NCBI GenBank assembly: GCA_004335835.1
Contig: RWJK01000521.1
Coordinates: forward strand, 1-64,000
Source: Scenedesmus sp. ARA3
Lineage: Eukaryota; Chlorophyta; Chlorophyceae; Sphaeropleales; Scenedesmaceae
Direction: 5' to 3'
DNA length: 64,000 nt
A program made the position numbers and the translations under genes. This document shows positions 23,216 through 35,580 of this stretch, in pieces (the first letter of the stretch is position 1; every line of letters starts with the position of its first letter). The notes under the pieces are model-generated. The model was not told the origin of the DNA. It saw only the letters and a list, made by a program, of their open reading frames with translations, and did no database searches.

Positions 23216-25854
23216 ATGAGACACAAAACGCTCAGGTTGCTGGGCATCCATGTCGCTTACGCAGTGCTGTTGTTGGTTACTTTGCTGGGGTCAACGGTGG
23301 TCTCTGGCATCGGTGAGTGGCAGGCAGAGGCAGCGGCACGGCGCGTGTCTCAGCATGCCCCTGCCTTGCTGCTGGTCGACAGCTGCCAGCACTGCTGCTG
23401 CGTTAGGGGCGCTACCTGATGATATCAAACAGCGACATGACAGGCTGACGCGATTCTAGCAGCAGCACCAGCAGCAGCAACAGCACAGCAGCAGCAGCTT
23501 TGTACTCTGGCAGGCAGCACACAGCAGGACAACAACTTTACAGTAGATCAACAGTGGCAGTGGTAGACAGATAAACAGAGGTCATTCTTGAGGGGCCTAC
23601 TACTTTTAACCTTCATTGTCTTGCAGGCTGTCATCAGCTGAGGCGACAGCGCCACAGCAACAGCAGAGAAGCAGCAGCAGCGCAAGCAGTGCCACCAGCA
23701 GCAGCATCGCTTCCAATCACTGCCACCACCACCACCACCAGCAGCAGCAGCCGCAGCAGCAGCAGGAGCAGCACAGTTGTGCGCTTGCGTGCCCTGCTGG
23801 CGCAGGCGGCATGCTCGCCGTACTGCGCGCCAGGGTCGTGCTCCATGGACCAGGCCGGCATGGTGACATGCTTCCGCTGCATCAGCAACCTGCAGGCGCT
23901 GCTGGACGGCGACTGTGGTGGGTGGCGCTGAGCGCGCATGTGACAGCCGCAGCAGCGGTTGCTGGGCAGCAGTTGCCTGCCGTTTTGTGACAGCTGCAGC
24001 AGTTGCTGTCGGCCTGTGGTACCCGCAGCATTTGCTGTACAGCAGTTGCTGTCAGTCTGTGACAGCAGCAGCAGTTGCTGTTAGTCTGCGACAGCAGCAG
24101 CAGTAGCTGTCAGTCTGTGACAGCGGCAGCAGTTGCTGTCAGTCTGTGACAGCAGCAGCAGTAGCTGTCAGTCTGTGACAGCGGCAGCAGTAGCTGTCAG
24201 TCTGTGCCAGCAGCAGCAGTTGCTGTCAGTCTGCGACAGCAGCAGCAATTGCTGGGCAGCGGTCAAGTCGCCCTGCAGAAGAGATGCAGACGCTGGTCTG
24301 CAAGCAGGCAGTTGCAGCGTGAGGCATGTTGAGTGAGCTAGCACGCGTGCTGCACCCTGTCTTGTCGTGGCGTAGCGTACACATAGGTCCGTCATCTTAC
24401 ATTCGTCTGTCCCACTGCTCGTACACTAACCAGCACATGTACTGCCTTCAAGCTGTACAATGTTATTTTCGCTCACCCTCTATGCCGAAACTGCCGGTCA
24501 CAGGTTATGTGAGCCCTTCCTCTGCAAGATGCTGCTTGCATCCACCTCACGTGGCTGCAGGCTGCAGGCCGTTGTCACTGCTAGGCATTATAGCACACAA
24601 GCTGACAACTGCGGCGAGTTGTGCATACATTGTGGGAAGAAACCACTGAAACATCGCATGTGTGTCACTTTCGCTGCAGGCTGCAGGCCGGGCAGGTATC
24701 TGGTCAACAGCGGCGGCAGCCTCACCTGCCAGCTGTGCCCCAGGGGCAGCTGGTGTCCAGGCGGCAGCGCTGCTGCTGGCCCAGTCACGCGGCCCTGCTC
24801 ACTTGATGGCAGCATGACCACGGCCAGAAGCGGCGGCGCACAACAGGCGGACTGCGGTGAGAGGCAATTGGCTGGTCTAGGAGTATTTATTTGGAGATGT
24901 GGTGTGTTGGAAGCATCTTCCAGCACAGACAGCAGCTGCCTGCTGGTTGGGGTATCTGGACATGTCGTGTGTTCGGTTGTGTGCATGCCTTTTGTGTATC
25001 AGTTACACTCCTGTGCACGGCAAATGCACATGGTGGCTGACCTGCAACCACAGCAGCTGTCAAGCTATTTTGATATTGCCGTAACCGTAACCCCTGCGTC
25101 TGGTCCTGCTGCTGTACTGTCACAACCTTACTTTGCACACAACAGTGAACAGCCCGGGATACTACTACATAGCAGCAACGAGCTCAGCAGCGCCCTGCCC
25201 CGCCAACACCTACTCAGTGGGCCTGCGCTACCAGCCAGCCTGCACCAGCTGCGCGGGCGGCTTCATGACAGACCCCAATGCACTGCCAGCGCCAGGCAGC
25301 CTCTTCACTAGCGGCGAAGCCTGCAGTAAGTGTGCGCTGCTGGTGCATGCACAGTAGGCCATTTGGAGGTGTCCAGCAGTTGCGCTTGCGGGTGCTGCGG
25401 TGCCCTTGCACAGATATGCTTAGCAGCAGCAGCAGCGGCAGCAGCAGCGTAGCCCTGCATGGCTTCATGACAGACCCCAACGCCCTGCCAGCCCCTGGCA
25501 GCCTCTTCGCCAGCGGGGAAGCCTGCAGTGAGCGTGCGCTGCTGGTGCATGCAGTGTGGGCGTTTGAGGGGTTCCAGCACTTGAGCCTGCGGATGCTGCG
25601 GTGCCCTTGTACAGGGCATACATAGAAGCAGCAGCAGCAGCAGCAGCGTAGCTCTGCATGGCTTCATGATAGACCCCAACGCACTGCCAGCAGCCCCAGG
25701 CAGCCTCTTCGCCAGCGGGGATGCCTGCAGTGAGTGCACACTTTTTTTTCGGCGCAGGCACTGCAGCGGCAGTGAACATGCAGCGCAGGCCATCCAAAGG
25801 TTCCAGCGCTTGCAGATGCCGCGACGTTGCTGCAAGCCGTTGCACAGGACCTGT

Positions 25855-25895
<41 letters not shown>

Positions 25896-26043
25896 GCAGC
25901 GCTGCATGTTGGATTTGAGAAGAGCTGGGCAGTGCATATCATCAACTCCTGCTTTATTTGACTAACCAGCGATGCCTTCAGGCTTACTCAGCAGGCTGCA
26001 GCTGCTCTCGTAGCAATGGTATGCTTATAAGCATAGCTGACCC

Positions 26044-26086
<43 letters not shown>

Positions 26087-29000
26087 GGCGGCTGCTGCTG
26101 CTGCTGCCCTGCAGAGCTGAAGCCGGGCTTCTTCATGCGCTCGCCCAGCGTGCCCCTGGCAGTGCCCTGCCCCAACGGCAGCTACAACGCCGGCAACAAC
26201 CGCGTGTATGGCTGCACAAAGTGTGCCGCAGGCCATGTCACGACTGACGGCCCACAGAAAACGTCAGCAGCTGACTGTAGGAGTGAGTGCCTGGACCATT
26301 GCTTTCAGCAAGTGATGCCAGCCCAAACTGTGCTTGACAGCCCGTGCATTGCACAACCAGTGCCCTCACGTACTATCACTTTGGAGCTGCATGCACTGAT
26401 GTGTGGGCACTGTTTCCTCACTGAGTGCTGCACTGTTGCCAAATGCTGCTGCTTGCTGCGCCATTCTCTGTTCGCTGTGCAGTTCTGGAGCGCGGCTACG
26501 AGGCCAAAACAGTTGCCGGCAGCGGCGAGATAACAGAGGCGCAGCCGTGCCGGTTGAACGCCTGGTGCCCCGGCAACGTGGCTGCCCCAGGCTGGACAAA
26601 GTGCCCTGCCAAGAAGTGGACCAGAGCAGCAGGCAGCTACTCGGAGCAGCAGTGCCGTGAGTATGCTGTCTCTTGCTGCTGCCGCACACACGTGCACAAT
26701 CTCTTTCCAACAAACAGCCGAAGCATGTAAAGTTGTGTCTATGTTGCTGTGGCCAGGGACTGTACTTGGCTGTGCTATGCGCTGTTGAACATGTTACAGA
26801 TGAGAACAATTATGATTCTCAGTATGATACTGATCAAGCTGTCACACTGCTGCTGCTGTCTGCCTGTCTGCCTGCCTTTCTGCCTGCCAGTTGTACCGCC
26901 GGGTTACTACCTACCGGATGGTGGCGGCGACATCCAGCAGTGCGCTACCGGAGCTAATGGCACTTACAAGGCAGGCTGGGGCCCAGCAAGAGGTGAGCAA
27001 TGAAGCCTGTAGTCTAACCAGATGACCTCTGCACCCACATCAAGTGCGCGCATTACATGGTATTCAACAGTAGCCCATGCTGCAGTTGTGTTGCGCTGTT
27101 CATGCACGTTGTTGCACAAACACCACCTGTGCCAAATCAGAACTGGCACGCCAGGCTGAGGCTGGTGCAATAACACCGCATGATGCTCTGCAATCGCCAG
27201 TTTGAAACCCCAGAGTGCTGCCGCACAGCTGTGATCTCACACCCAGCTGATATGCTTGTGCCTTTTGACACTGTCTGAACCTGCTGCCTGCAGCCTGCAC
27301 GCTGTGCAACTCCAGCATTCCCTACTGCATCCTCCCAGTGCCTCTCTGCCGTCATTCTTGAAACATCCTGACGACATCCGCCAATTCCTGCCCAACGCCT
27401 GCAGCCTGCATGCCTTGCGTCTCAGGCATCTTCTGCTGCATCTTCACAGTCCCTCCACTCTGTCACACACTCTGTAATGACATAACACCGACACTGATCT
27501 GCTGTGTCTACTTGCTGCCTGCAGCCTGCACGCCGTGTGGCTCTGGCATCTTCTCAGGCGGCAACGGCAGCGCTGACGTGTTCGACCCTGACACACAGAC
27601 CACAGTCACGACAGCACTCGCTGTCAACGCCAGCGCATGCTGTGAGTTGCGCCCGGCTTAGCATGGCAGCATCATTGCAAGCTTGCCAGCATTCTGATGC
27701 CTCACAGCGGAGCTTGCATAGTACATGGGTGCTGCTTTGCCGCTTTCATCTGTCTTGCTGCTTGATTAACGTAGTAACATGCAGCTGCCCAACTGAGCTT
27801 GCTGCCCCACCAGGGTTGATGCGTGCCCTGGGGTCGACTGTCGTGCACTCCTCGCTGCTGTCCTGGGCCGCAGTCGTGCACCCAGGCATGCCCATGCAGC
27901 GCGCACTGCAGCCGCTGCACTGCGCTTGCAGCCCCAGATGTTTAGCAAATACGGATCTGAGCGCGCACCCGCCTGCTCTGTTTGTCCTGCCGCAGTCGTG
28001 TATCCCGGCATGGGCATGCAGCGAGCTCTCAAGATGGTCAAGGACTACTACGGCTGCTCCCAGCTCTAGGGCCTTTTTCACCCAATTCATGTTTAGATCT
28101 AAGATGTGCCCCTGTTTGTCCTGCCGCAGTCGTGTATCCCGGCATGGGCATGCAGCGAGCTCTCAAGATGGTCAAGGACTACTATGGATACTTGCAGCTC
28201 TAGGGCCTGTTTATACTTGATTCATGCTGAATCTAAGTATGCATCCCTGCCTGTTTTGCTGCAGTCGTGTACCCAGGCATGGGCATGCAGCGAGCCCTGA
28301 AGATGGTCAAGGACTACTACGGCTACGCAGGCAGCGTCTGCAGGCGCAACACAGGCATCAACAGCGGCAGCAACTTTGGCCGCACCAGCGTCATGCGTGG
28401 CCTAGTGGTGGCGCCATGCATGCGCTGCGCTGGTGTGCCGTACGGGGCCTACAACGAGACAGGCGGCTATACTGGGTGTGGTGAGTGCTTTTCTCCAGTC
28501 TTCCCTGCACACCTTTGGTTGCACATGACTTGAGAGATCTGTTGTGTGCCGTACGAGGGCCTATGATGCGACAGGCAGCTAAATTGGCTGCGGTGAGTGT
28601 ATATCTGCTGCCATCCCGGCACATTTTTCTGGCGGCAATGACTCTCCTGCAGTAATGCGCACAGCACTGCGGATAAGAATTGAGCTGCTGTTGACCTTGA
28701 CACTCAAACAGCCACCTCACTGCCGTCGCCGCCGCTGCCACTGCTGCCGCTCTGTCTGTCGCCGCAGCACTACCAGAGGGATATGCCGCGGTCAGTGTCG
28801 GTGGCAGCATCATCTACACCACCACTGCCTTCTCATGGGCCCGCGTGCGCACTGTCACGACCTGCCCCAAGGGCTGGTGGTGTGTTGGCGGGGACCCCTC
28901 CCGCAATGCAACAGCCAAGCCAGTGCAGTGCCCTGACGGCTTGACAACAGCAGCAGCAGGCGCCATCAGTGCGGCAGCGTGCACGTCCTCAAGTGGGTGG

Positions 29001-31083
29001 CTCTGCAATTTTAAAGCTCTGCAGCGATGCGATTTGCAGTTCTGCTGTTTATTCGGAGAGCTCTACAGTGAAAAGTGCTAGAGTATCCTGTGCTCGCAAT
29101 TCCATAGTGTGACAGGTGTGCTGCCCATGGTCGTGTCATCATGTGTGCTTGCAGTTGCTCACTCCACCATGCTCAGCGTCCTTATGATTGCTGACAACGC
29201 TTGCTGTCTTTGCTGCTGCTGTGTTGCCGCCTTTTGCCTCATGCCGCACTTGCTGTCCTGTGCAGTGTGTGAAGCATCAAACAGCGAGTGGCAGCAAGCC
29301 TCCAGCTCATGCATCTGCTCAGCAGGCTACGTGCCAGCAATTGGCACTAGCTACGCCCTAGGCAACCTCACATGCGAGCCCTGTGCTGCTGGCACTGCAG
29401 CAGCAGCAAACGAGGCTGTATGTGCTGCATGTGGGGGCAATACATACAGTGCAGCAGCAGCAGGGGCTTGCGTCAGCTGCCCTGGGAGCACTGTGGCAAA
29501 CACTGGACATACAGCTTGCGAGTGCCCCGCAGGATATGCACCTGCCGGTGAGCTTCTTATGATGGATCTCTAGAGATGTTCTGCTGCGTCACGACTTGCA
29601 GGAGCGCATTGACTGGCAGTGCTTTGCACATTTACTGGCTAGTGAATTGAGTGCCAAAGAGACTGAGAGCGACGCTGCTGCAGCAAAGTGCACTGTAGCA
29701 CCTGGGGTTGCATGCTTGCTAGGGTAGCTGCGGTAGCGCATCAGCAGTGCCACTGATCTCTGTCTCTGAAAAGTGCCTTCAAAGCTATTCTAACCTGTTT
29801 GCCGCACTGCTGTGCCGCATTCATGCCTGCAGAGTCGACTAGCTGGGCCAATGGCAACCTCACATGTTCCGCTTGCAGCGCTGGCACATACGCAGCAGCA
29901 GGATCCCCCAGCTGCAGCAACTGCGCTGCAGGCACCTACAGCAGCAGCGCAGCAAGCAACTGCACAGCCTGCAGCAGCATCCAGTACAGCAGCAGCGCTG
30001 CATCTACATGCAGCGACTGCCCTGCTAATGCCGCAGCGATTAGCAGCAATACAGCTTGTGCCTGCAATGCTGGACATGCACCTGCAGCAGACACCAGCTG
30101 GGCCAGCAGCAACCTGACATGTTCTACTTGCAGCGCTGGCACATACGCAGCAGCAGGAGCCTCAACCTGCAGCAGCTGCGCAGCAGGAACTTACAGCAGC
30201 AGCACAGCAAGCAACTGCACAGCCTGCAGCGGCAACCAGTACAGTGGCGATGCGGCGTCAACGTGCAGCGACTGCCCGAACAATGCACTCGCAATCAGCA
30301 GCAACACAGCCTGCGCTTGCAGTGCTGGATTTGCACCCGCAGCAGACACCAGCTGGGCCAGTGGCAACCTTAGCTGTGTAGCATGTACTGGTGACAGCTA
30401 CACCGCTGCTGCGGGGACCACATGCAGCAGCTGCCCAGCCAACTCAACAGTGAACGCCCAGCACACCAGCTGCAGCTGCAACACTGGATGCCAAGCGGCC
30501 GGCACTTTCCCAAGCCTGACCTGCTCAGCATGGTAGGTTTCTGCATGGCTGTAGGTGTTGTATTGCATTGCTCACATAACAGTGGCAATGCAGCAGTGCA
30601 CATTGAAGGGGTAGAGCTCTGCTTCTGCTTGCATAGATGCACAGTAACACACAGCTGGCACTTGCCAAGCAACCAAAAACCTTCTTAATGATGCTTTCTG
30701 TCTGTTCACCTGCTGCTTTTCCCTGCTGCTGCAGCGACTATGAGCCAAATGCTCCCTCTGCGCTTGCCGCTGGCGCCACCAATTCCAGCAGCATCAGCGT
30801 AACTTTCAACACCAACATTGCCGGCATTGTGGGGCCCAAGGTCGCAGCCACTTTCGAGCTGCGCTGCTTTCTTGCGGCCAGGACTGCGACCTGCGCTACT
30901 GCCAGCCCTGATGCTGTGGCTTCTGTGACAGCCGACACTGCAGCCACACAGAGCATCAGCATCAGCAGTGGCCTGCCAGGCACTGATGCGTTGTATGGCT
31001 GCTTTGCGGTGGCATTCAACAGCTATGCAGCTGGCGGTGTGTGCTCTGGCAGCAGCGTACAGGTGACTAAGCCAGCAGCATAG
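23216..31083 (+). CDS. Large secreted cysteine-rich protein with ephrin/TNFR-like (GCC2/GCC3) modules
   Basis: Thirteen exons join in phase: 23216-23312, 23627-23917, 24680-24856, 25146-25325, 26115-26282, 26483-26656, 26891-26992, 27525-27641, 28265-28480, 28768-28992, 29266-29547, 29833-30532 and 30735-31083, about 1025 residues. Residues 1-33 form a signal peptide (LGIHVAYAVLLLVTLLGST). Exon 2 adds a Ser/Thr-rich linker and a first Cys cluster. Exons 3-11 each carry a module with the pattern C..G.Y..C..C..G (for example CQLCPRGSWCPGG and TCPKGWWCVGG). Exon 12 holds tandem modules such as CSAGTYAAAGASTCSSCAAG, repeated with a period of about 82 residues. The last exon codes a non-repeat Ala/Thr/Ser-rich domain. 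No membrane helix follows, so secretion to the wall or extracellular space is inferred. Ligands are unknown. Eleven consecutive introns are phase 1; only the last is phase 2. Confidence 0.82.
23985..24250 (+). repeat. 29-bp minisatellite in intron 2 of the cysteine-rich gene
   Basis: About eight units, period 29 bp, of the form CAGCAGTTGCTGTCAGTCTG + TGACAG. Each unit contains the inverted repeat GCTGTCA-GTCTG-TGACAGC, so the array can fold into regularly spaced hairpins. Confidence 0.88.
25262..25735 (+). repeat. Three copies of the exon-4 end of the cysteine-rich gene, exact 202-bp period
   Basis: The segment coding FMTDPNALPAPGSLF..ACS with its donor occurs with donor GTs at 25326, 25528 and 25730. 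Both spacings are 202 bp. The last two copies lie in intron 4, each flanked by CAG runs. Confidence 0.92.
25856..25896 (+). repeat. CAG run in intron 4 of the cysteine-rich gene
   Basis: About 13 CAG units on the coding strand, shortly after the third exon-end copy. Confidence 0.95.
26044..26108 (+). repeat. CTG run directly before exon 5 of the cysteine-rich gene
   Basis: About 20 near-perfect CTG units ending within 10 bp of the CCCTGCAG acceptor of exon 26115-26282. Confidence 0.95.
27287..27560 (+). repeat. Three copies of the acceptor and start of exon 8
   Basis: CTGCAG followed by CCTGCACGC/CCTGCATGC has exon-like starts at 27294, 27405 and 27525 (real). Offsets are 111 and 120 bp. 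Confidence 0.85.
27867..28330 (+). repeat. Four copies of the acceptor and start of exon 9
   Basis: GCAG followed by TCGTGTAYCC.GGCATGGGCA starts at 27874, 27994, 28130 and 28265 (real). Offsets are 120, 136 and 135 bp. The 28130 copy is in phase with the real exon but runs into TAG after LQL. Confidence 0.92.
28436..28600 (+). repeat. Duplicated end of exon 9
   Basis: GTGCCGTACGGGGCCTA..GGGTGTG with the donor at 28481 recurs as GTGCCGTACGAGGGCCTATG..GGCTGCG with the donor at 28593 (offset 112 bp). Confidence 0.88.
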
Positions 31084-31200
31084 TAGGATGCTCAAGGGGC
31101 GGCACAGTCTGTGTGCATTCAACAGCTATGCAGCTGGCGGTGTGTGCTCTGGCAGCAGTGTGCAGGTGGCTAAGCCAGCAGCAGCGTAGGATGCTCAAGG
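31000..31200 (+). repeat. Tandem duplication of 106 bp covering the stop codon of the cysteine-rich gene
   Basis: The last coding block (FNSYAAGGVCSGSSVQV) and the TAG at 31081-31083 recur in frame-like order, with a second TAG at 31187-31189. Both copies are followed by GATGCTCAAGGG. Confidence 0.92.
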
Positions 31201-34200
31201 GCTGGCACACATTATGTGCCTGGTGCAAGCCTTGAAGGTGAATTGCCTTGGCTTTGGGTGTGTGGGCTTCTGTTTGTTTTCGTTCGTTTGTTTGTTTGTG
31301 TGCTGTGGCAGGCGAGGGCTGATTTTGCAGCATTGTGGTGAACAGCGTGTCAACGCTGTGCTTTCCTTTTCTCAGCATGCAGCGAGCTTGCTATACACCT
31401 AAAGCACTCTGAAGTTGCTGCTTGCAGCTGCATGCGCGCATTACGGCGGTCGGGCATATTGGCGATATGCTCTGCATGTATCAGTATTGCATCTCTGGTT
31501 CGCTTGCACAGGAAGCAGGGGTGGGTGCGTCCCAGCAACACAAGCTGTTGCAGGCTGCACCGGGGATTGCAGGCTGCACCGGGGACAAGATGTTGCAGAC
31601 TTTTGGCGCTTGAAAGCCATCGGCGAACGTACGGTGACTGCGGGAACAGTCAATGAAAGGCATGGCCTGAACTGCAGTGCGCTGTGGGCTGAACTTGCAA
31701 ACAGCCTAGCATGTGTCTTCGTGCCTGCATCAGACTAGTGTGAGTGCAGAGCAGTAGTGCATTGTGGCCCTGTTGCCCTGCAGGGCGAGGGGGGGTGACC
31801 TGATGTTGATTGTGTAGGTCGCTTGTGGGTGGAACATATTAGCATTCTTTGTGCGGTACAGTGCTGTGCCTGGTACCATGCAGACCTTGCGGTACCGTGC
31901 TGTGCTTGGTACCAAGCAGACCTTGCGCGTGTCATTCAGCGCGGGTGCGTTGATGATCTGTTGTGGTCAGGCCTCTAGGAAAGGGGCTGACACTGCTTCC
32001 GTCCACATGCTGTGCGATAGCTTCAGGAGCAGCCACCTGTGTATCCTGCCACTTCTGAACAGAGTCGGCTACTAGCTACCATGTATAGTTTATGCAGCAT
32101 AGGTGCATGTTGCTTGATCACCTTCCTTTGGTGCCTCTTCTGTACCCCACATGCACCATATACTGCTGCATGACCATGAAATGTAGTTTGTCTTGGGCTG
32201 CTTGATTGAGCAGCAAGTTGTTCGTGTGGTTTTAAGCTGAAATGTGCTTGCTATGGAACAGCAGCAGCAGCAGCAGCAGCCAGCAGCAGCCAGACATCAG
32301 CTAGGTGTGTTCTGCATGGTTTGCATAGTCCTGCAGAGCACCACATGAGCTTGTTTGTTGTAGCAACATATGTGGCGTGCGCGCCAGTGCTTCTACTCCC
32401 AGGCTATGGCAGCAATGCCCCCACCATGCCGGATGCATCACAGTGTTGATGCAAGTATCAAACTTTCAGCATGTTGAGGTGCTGTTTCTGAGCATAGGTG
32501 CTGCGAACGAGTTTTGACAGTGTACAGGGGCGACAGATTAGAATTAGTGGGAGATGAACACAACCCTCTGCAGGCGTTTGCTGTTGCACAGTTTCCGTTT
32601 TGATTGAAGCTGCAATAGCCTGCAGGAAGCTGGCACTCAGGGCAACACTGCCAGCACTGGTGTGGGTGTGGTCTGCTGCTTGAGTTGGTGGGACCACATG
32701 TTTGCCACGAGGACAGCTGCTGGTGAACGCTGCTTCAGTGCAGCTGCTAGTTGTGCCAGTAACAAACCTGCTGGCGCTGGGGAACTCAATCTGCGGGACC
32801 ATCCAGCCTCATCCAGGCTGGAGGCCGTGTAGTCTTGCCATGTTTGCCTGGCTTCACCTCTACAGCTGTTGTCACTGTTGGCACTGTTGACACTGTTGCT
32901 GCCGAGTTCCTAGCTGCTGCACGGCAGCATCTGTACGGCAGCCTTGCTTGCAGCACTGGGGTACGGCGGTTTGTCCTTTCAGGGTTGTGCAGCGCTGTGC
33001 GCATGACTGTGCACTGTGTGAATCTGCATGACGTGCACATCAAACATTGCTGTCAAGCTTTCTTTGAGCCAGATTGGCTGCTGAGGGGTGCCAGTAGTAA
33101 CTGATGGTCAGCGGTTGGCGCTGCCTGTTGGCTTGTTGTCGGAGGGAGGTTGCAGGGGTCAGTGTTTGGTTGCTCATGTGTGACTGCGGCAGCGTTGGGG
33201 TGGTGGCGTGTTGTGTGCAGCACGCAGAGCTCGTTAGTGCCTTAGGCAGCTGGCTCTACTGGAGCACGCAAGGTGTTTCCCTGCACGTCACCTTGCCTTG
33301 CTGCAGGGTGAATGGGGGGTGCTGGTGGGGTGGCAGGAAGTGTTTGTGGGATCATGTTTCGGCGGCTGGCGTGGCTGCCATGCAGCATGCCCCCTGCTGC
33401 CGGAGGCCTGCTGCTGCTCGGTTGTAGGCATGCTATCTGTTGCAGCAGCAGCGCAGCAGGCATGGTGACGTTGTTTGGGCACTGCCGAAGCTGCCAAGCA
33501 GCGCTGCTGTGCGCTGTGATGTCAATCGCTGGTGCAGTCAAGCCAGCCTGCTATTACTTCATGTGGCATGCTCAGTGCAGAGCCTGGCAGCAGCAACTAT
33601 TGGGCCTTACCCCACCAGTCGGGCAGCAGGACTGCCAGTGCCAGTGTTTGTGATGGTTATTCTTCCTTTGTGGGCTACTTTATGTACTATTTGGTGGGAC
33701 AGACCGTTGCTTGAGCACGAAACTGTGCCTTAGGCGTCCAGCCTGACGTGTTGCGTCATCATGATACGATGTCACCCTCCTTGCTGCAGCGGTCAGCACA
33801 TGACTGCCACCCACACAGTTCGGTGCTTGCACTGCCTCTTTGCCTTGACATTTGTTGCTGTTGGTCACTGCTGCCAAGGCTATGTGACCAAGGTGTTTCT
33901 CTCATCGCAACATGATCTCTTCTGGTGATGCTTGGCAATGCACGCAGCTGGATCCTGCAGCTGCAGCTGTGGGATAGTTGGGTGCCTGATGGGAACTGCA
34001 GTGGGTGTTCCTCCCTGGTTGCTTGCCAGAGAGGTTGGGCGTGCACGGAGCGAACACTGCAAGGTGCATCGTGCTGTGGTGTTTCACCCTCCACTTTGTA
34101 GTGTCAAAGCAGCAGCCTATCCCACTATGGCTGGTGCGTCTGTAGACGGCGCCCAAATCAGCGTGTGTGGCACCGTTTTTTTTGTGTGGCACCGGTTCAT

Positions 34201-34839
34201 TGGATCAGGTGACTTCATGTGATAGCCTGCGCTGCGCAGCCTGCTGGCCAGCATGGGGAGTGACTGCTGCGCAGCAGACACAGTGTATCAGTGCATGCAC
34301 TGGTTGTAGGGAGTGTGCTGTCCCTGCAGCGACATTGCTGAGCACCTGGTGCTGCAGAAACGCTTAACAGAGGTTGTAACCATATCTTGCGGACACTGTT
34401 ACGCATCCAAACTCTGTGTCAACATCCAACTATATCCACATCAAGTGGAGTCTGAGTCAGTTACACATCGATCAGGTTACAACAGCATGCCAGTGTTCCC
34501 AAACACCGTGCACGCAAGGATCCAACCCTCCATCCCTCTACCAGAAAGCCAACCTGGCTGCTTCAAAAGCATTCAGCACCGTGCACAACTGCGCAGCCAG
34601 CCACCTCACTGCAAATCTGCTCAACGGCATGCCCTTGCCTGGCCTAGCCCATCAGCACATTGGCATGGCGGCCTGCCGTTTATGCTGCACTGGCAGCCCA
34701 CTCCATCTATGATCAAGCCATCTCCTGCGCTGCAGCAGCAGCCCGCCTTGTGCATAGCCAGGCTACCTCTGTGCTGCACTGACCATCCAATCGGTCCATT
34801 ATGCACAGCCAGACTTCCTGTGCTGCTGTGCAACACTGC
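31201..34839. other. Gene-poor 3.6-kb stretch, no gene recognised
   Basis: No exon with recognisable similarity was found on either strand. Several 60-110-codon frames exist (for example 32458-32802 minus and 33312-33653 plus) but without domain or intron pattern. Short tandem repeats occur near 31548-31585 and at 31852-31923. A small CAG run lies at about 32262-32282. Confidence 0.45.
31852..31923 (+). repeat. Two 36-bp tandem units
   Basis: TGCGGTACNGTGCTGTGCNTGGTACCANGCAGACCT is present twice head to tail with few mismatches. Each unit contains the palindrome GGTACC. Confidence 0.9.
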
Positions 34840-35100
34840 CGCCACGCCATCTCCGCCAAGGCCTCACACAAGCCCTCCCGGCCCAGCTGCGCTGGCTTGC
34901 CGGCCGTGCTACGGCTGGCGCCACATGCACTGCTGCTGCATCTCCGCCAAAGCCTCACAGCAGGCCCTCCCCGCCCAGCTGCGCTGGCTTGCTGGCTGTG
35001 CTTCGGCTGCCGCCACGTGCCACATGCACTGCTGCTGCATCTCCAGCAAAGCCTCACAGCAAGCCCTCCCCGCCCACCTGCACTGGCAAAGGCTTGGCGG
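34840..35100 (-). repeat. Tandem copies of the last-exon end of the Abraxas-like gene
   Basis: On the minus strand the block GGGCGGGGAGGGCTTGCTG..GAGGCTTTG..GGAGATG recurs three times with a period of about 90-110 bp. The first copy contains the gene's stop at 35054-35056; the others lie in the 3' flank. Confidence 0.85.
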
Positions 35101-35548
35101 CTGCCTGCGGCCCTGCCAGCAGCTGCTCCTGCAGCGCCTGGTTGCTGGCTCGTAGAGCATCCAGCCGCGACTGCTTCGCCGCCACCTGCAGCACGCACAC
35201 GCGAGCCATCAACGTGCAAGTACGGAGTGAACATTGCAGGAGGCTAACTGACCTGTAAGTACCTGTAGGCACCTTCTCAATCGTGCATATGTTGCGGGAC
35301 TTGTGATAACGCCAAATTGCACTGCTGCTGACTTCTTCATGCTGAACCTTGTATGGATCATCAATTGATAGTTGATAACATGACGAACGCTGTGATTGCA
35401 ACCCGCCCCACCTGCGCAGCAGCCACCTGCAGCTCATCCAGCAGGCTGCCGTACAGCCCCTGCACCGCCTGCAGTGCCCCACCAGCCTGCGCTGCTGCTG
35501 CAGCCTGCAGCGCCGCCACCTGCTGCGGACCCAGCAGCGCTGCTGAGC

Positions 35549-35580
<32 letters not shown>

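Noticed and set aside
23985..24250. Regular repeats resembling a CRISPR array
   Set aside because: Units are contiguous with no unique spacers, and the context is a eukaryotic intron. It is a minisatellite.
34313..35155. 280-codon plus-strand open frame
   Set aside because: Its second half is antisense to the repeated end of the Abraxas-like gene, which explains the repeated peptide. No recognisable domain.
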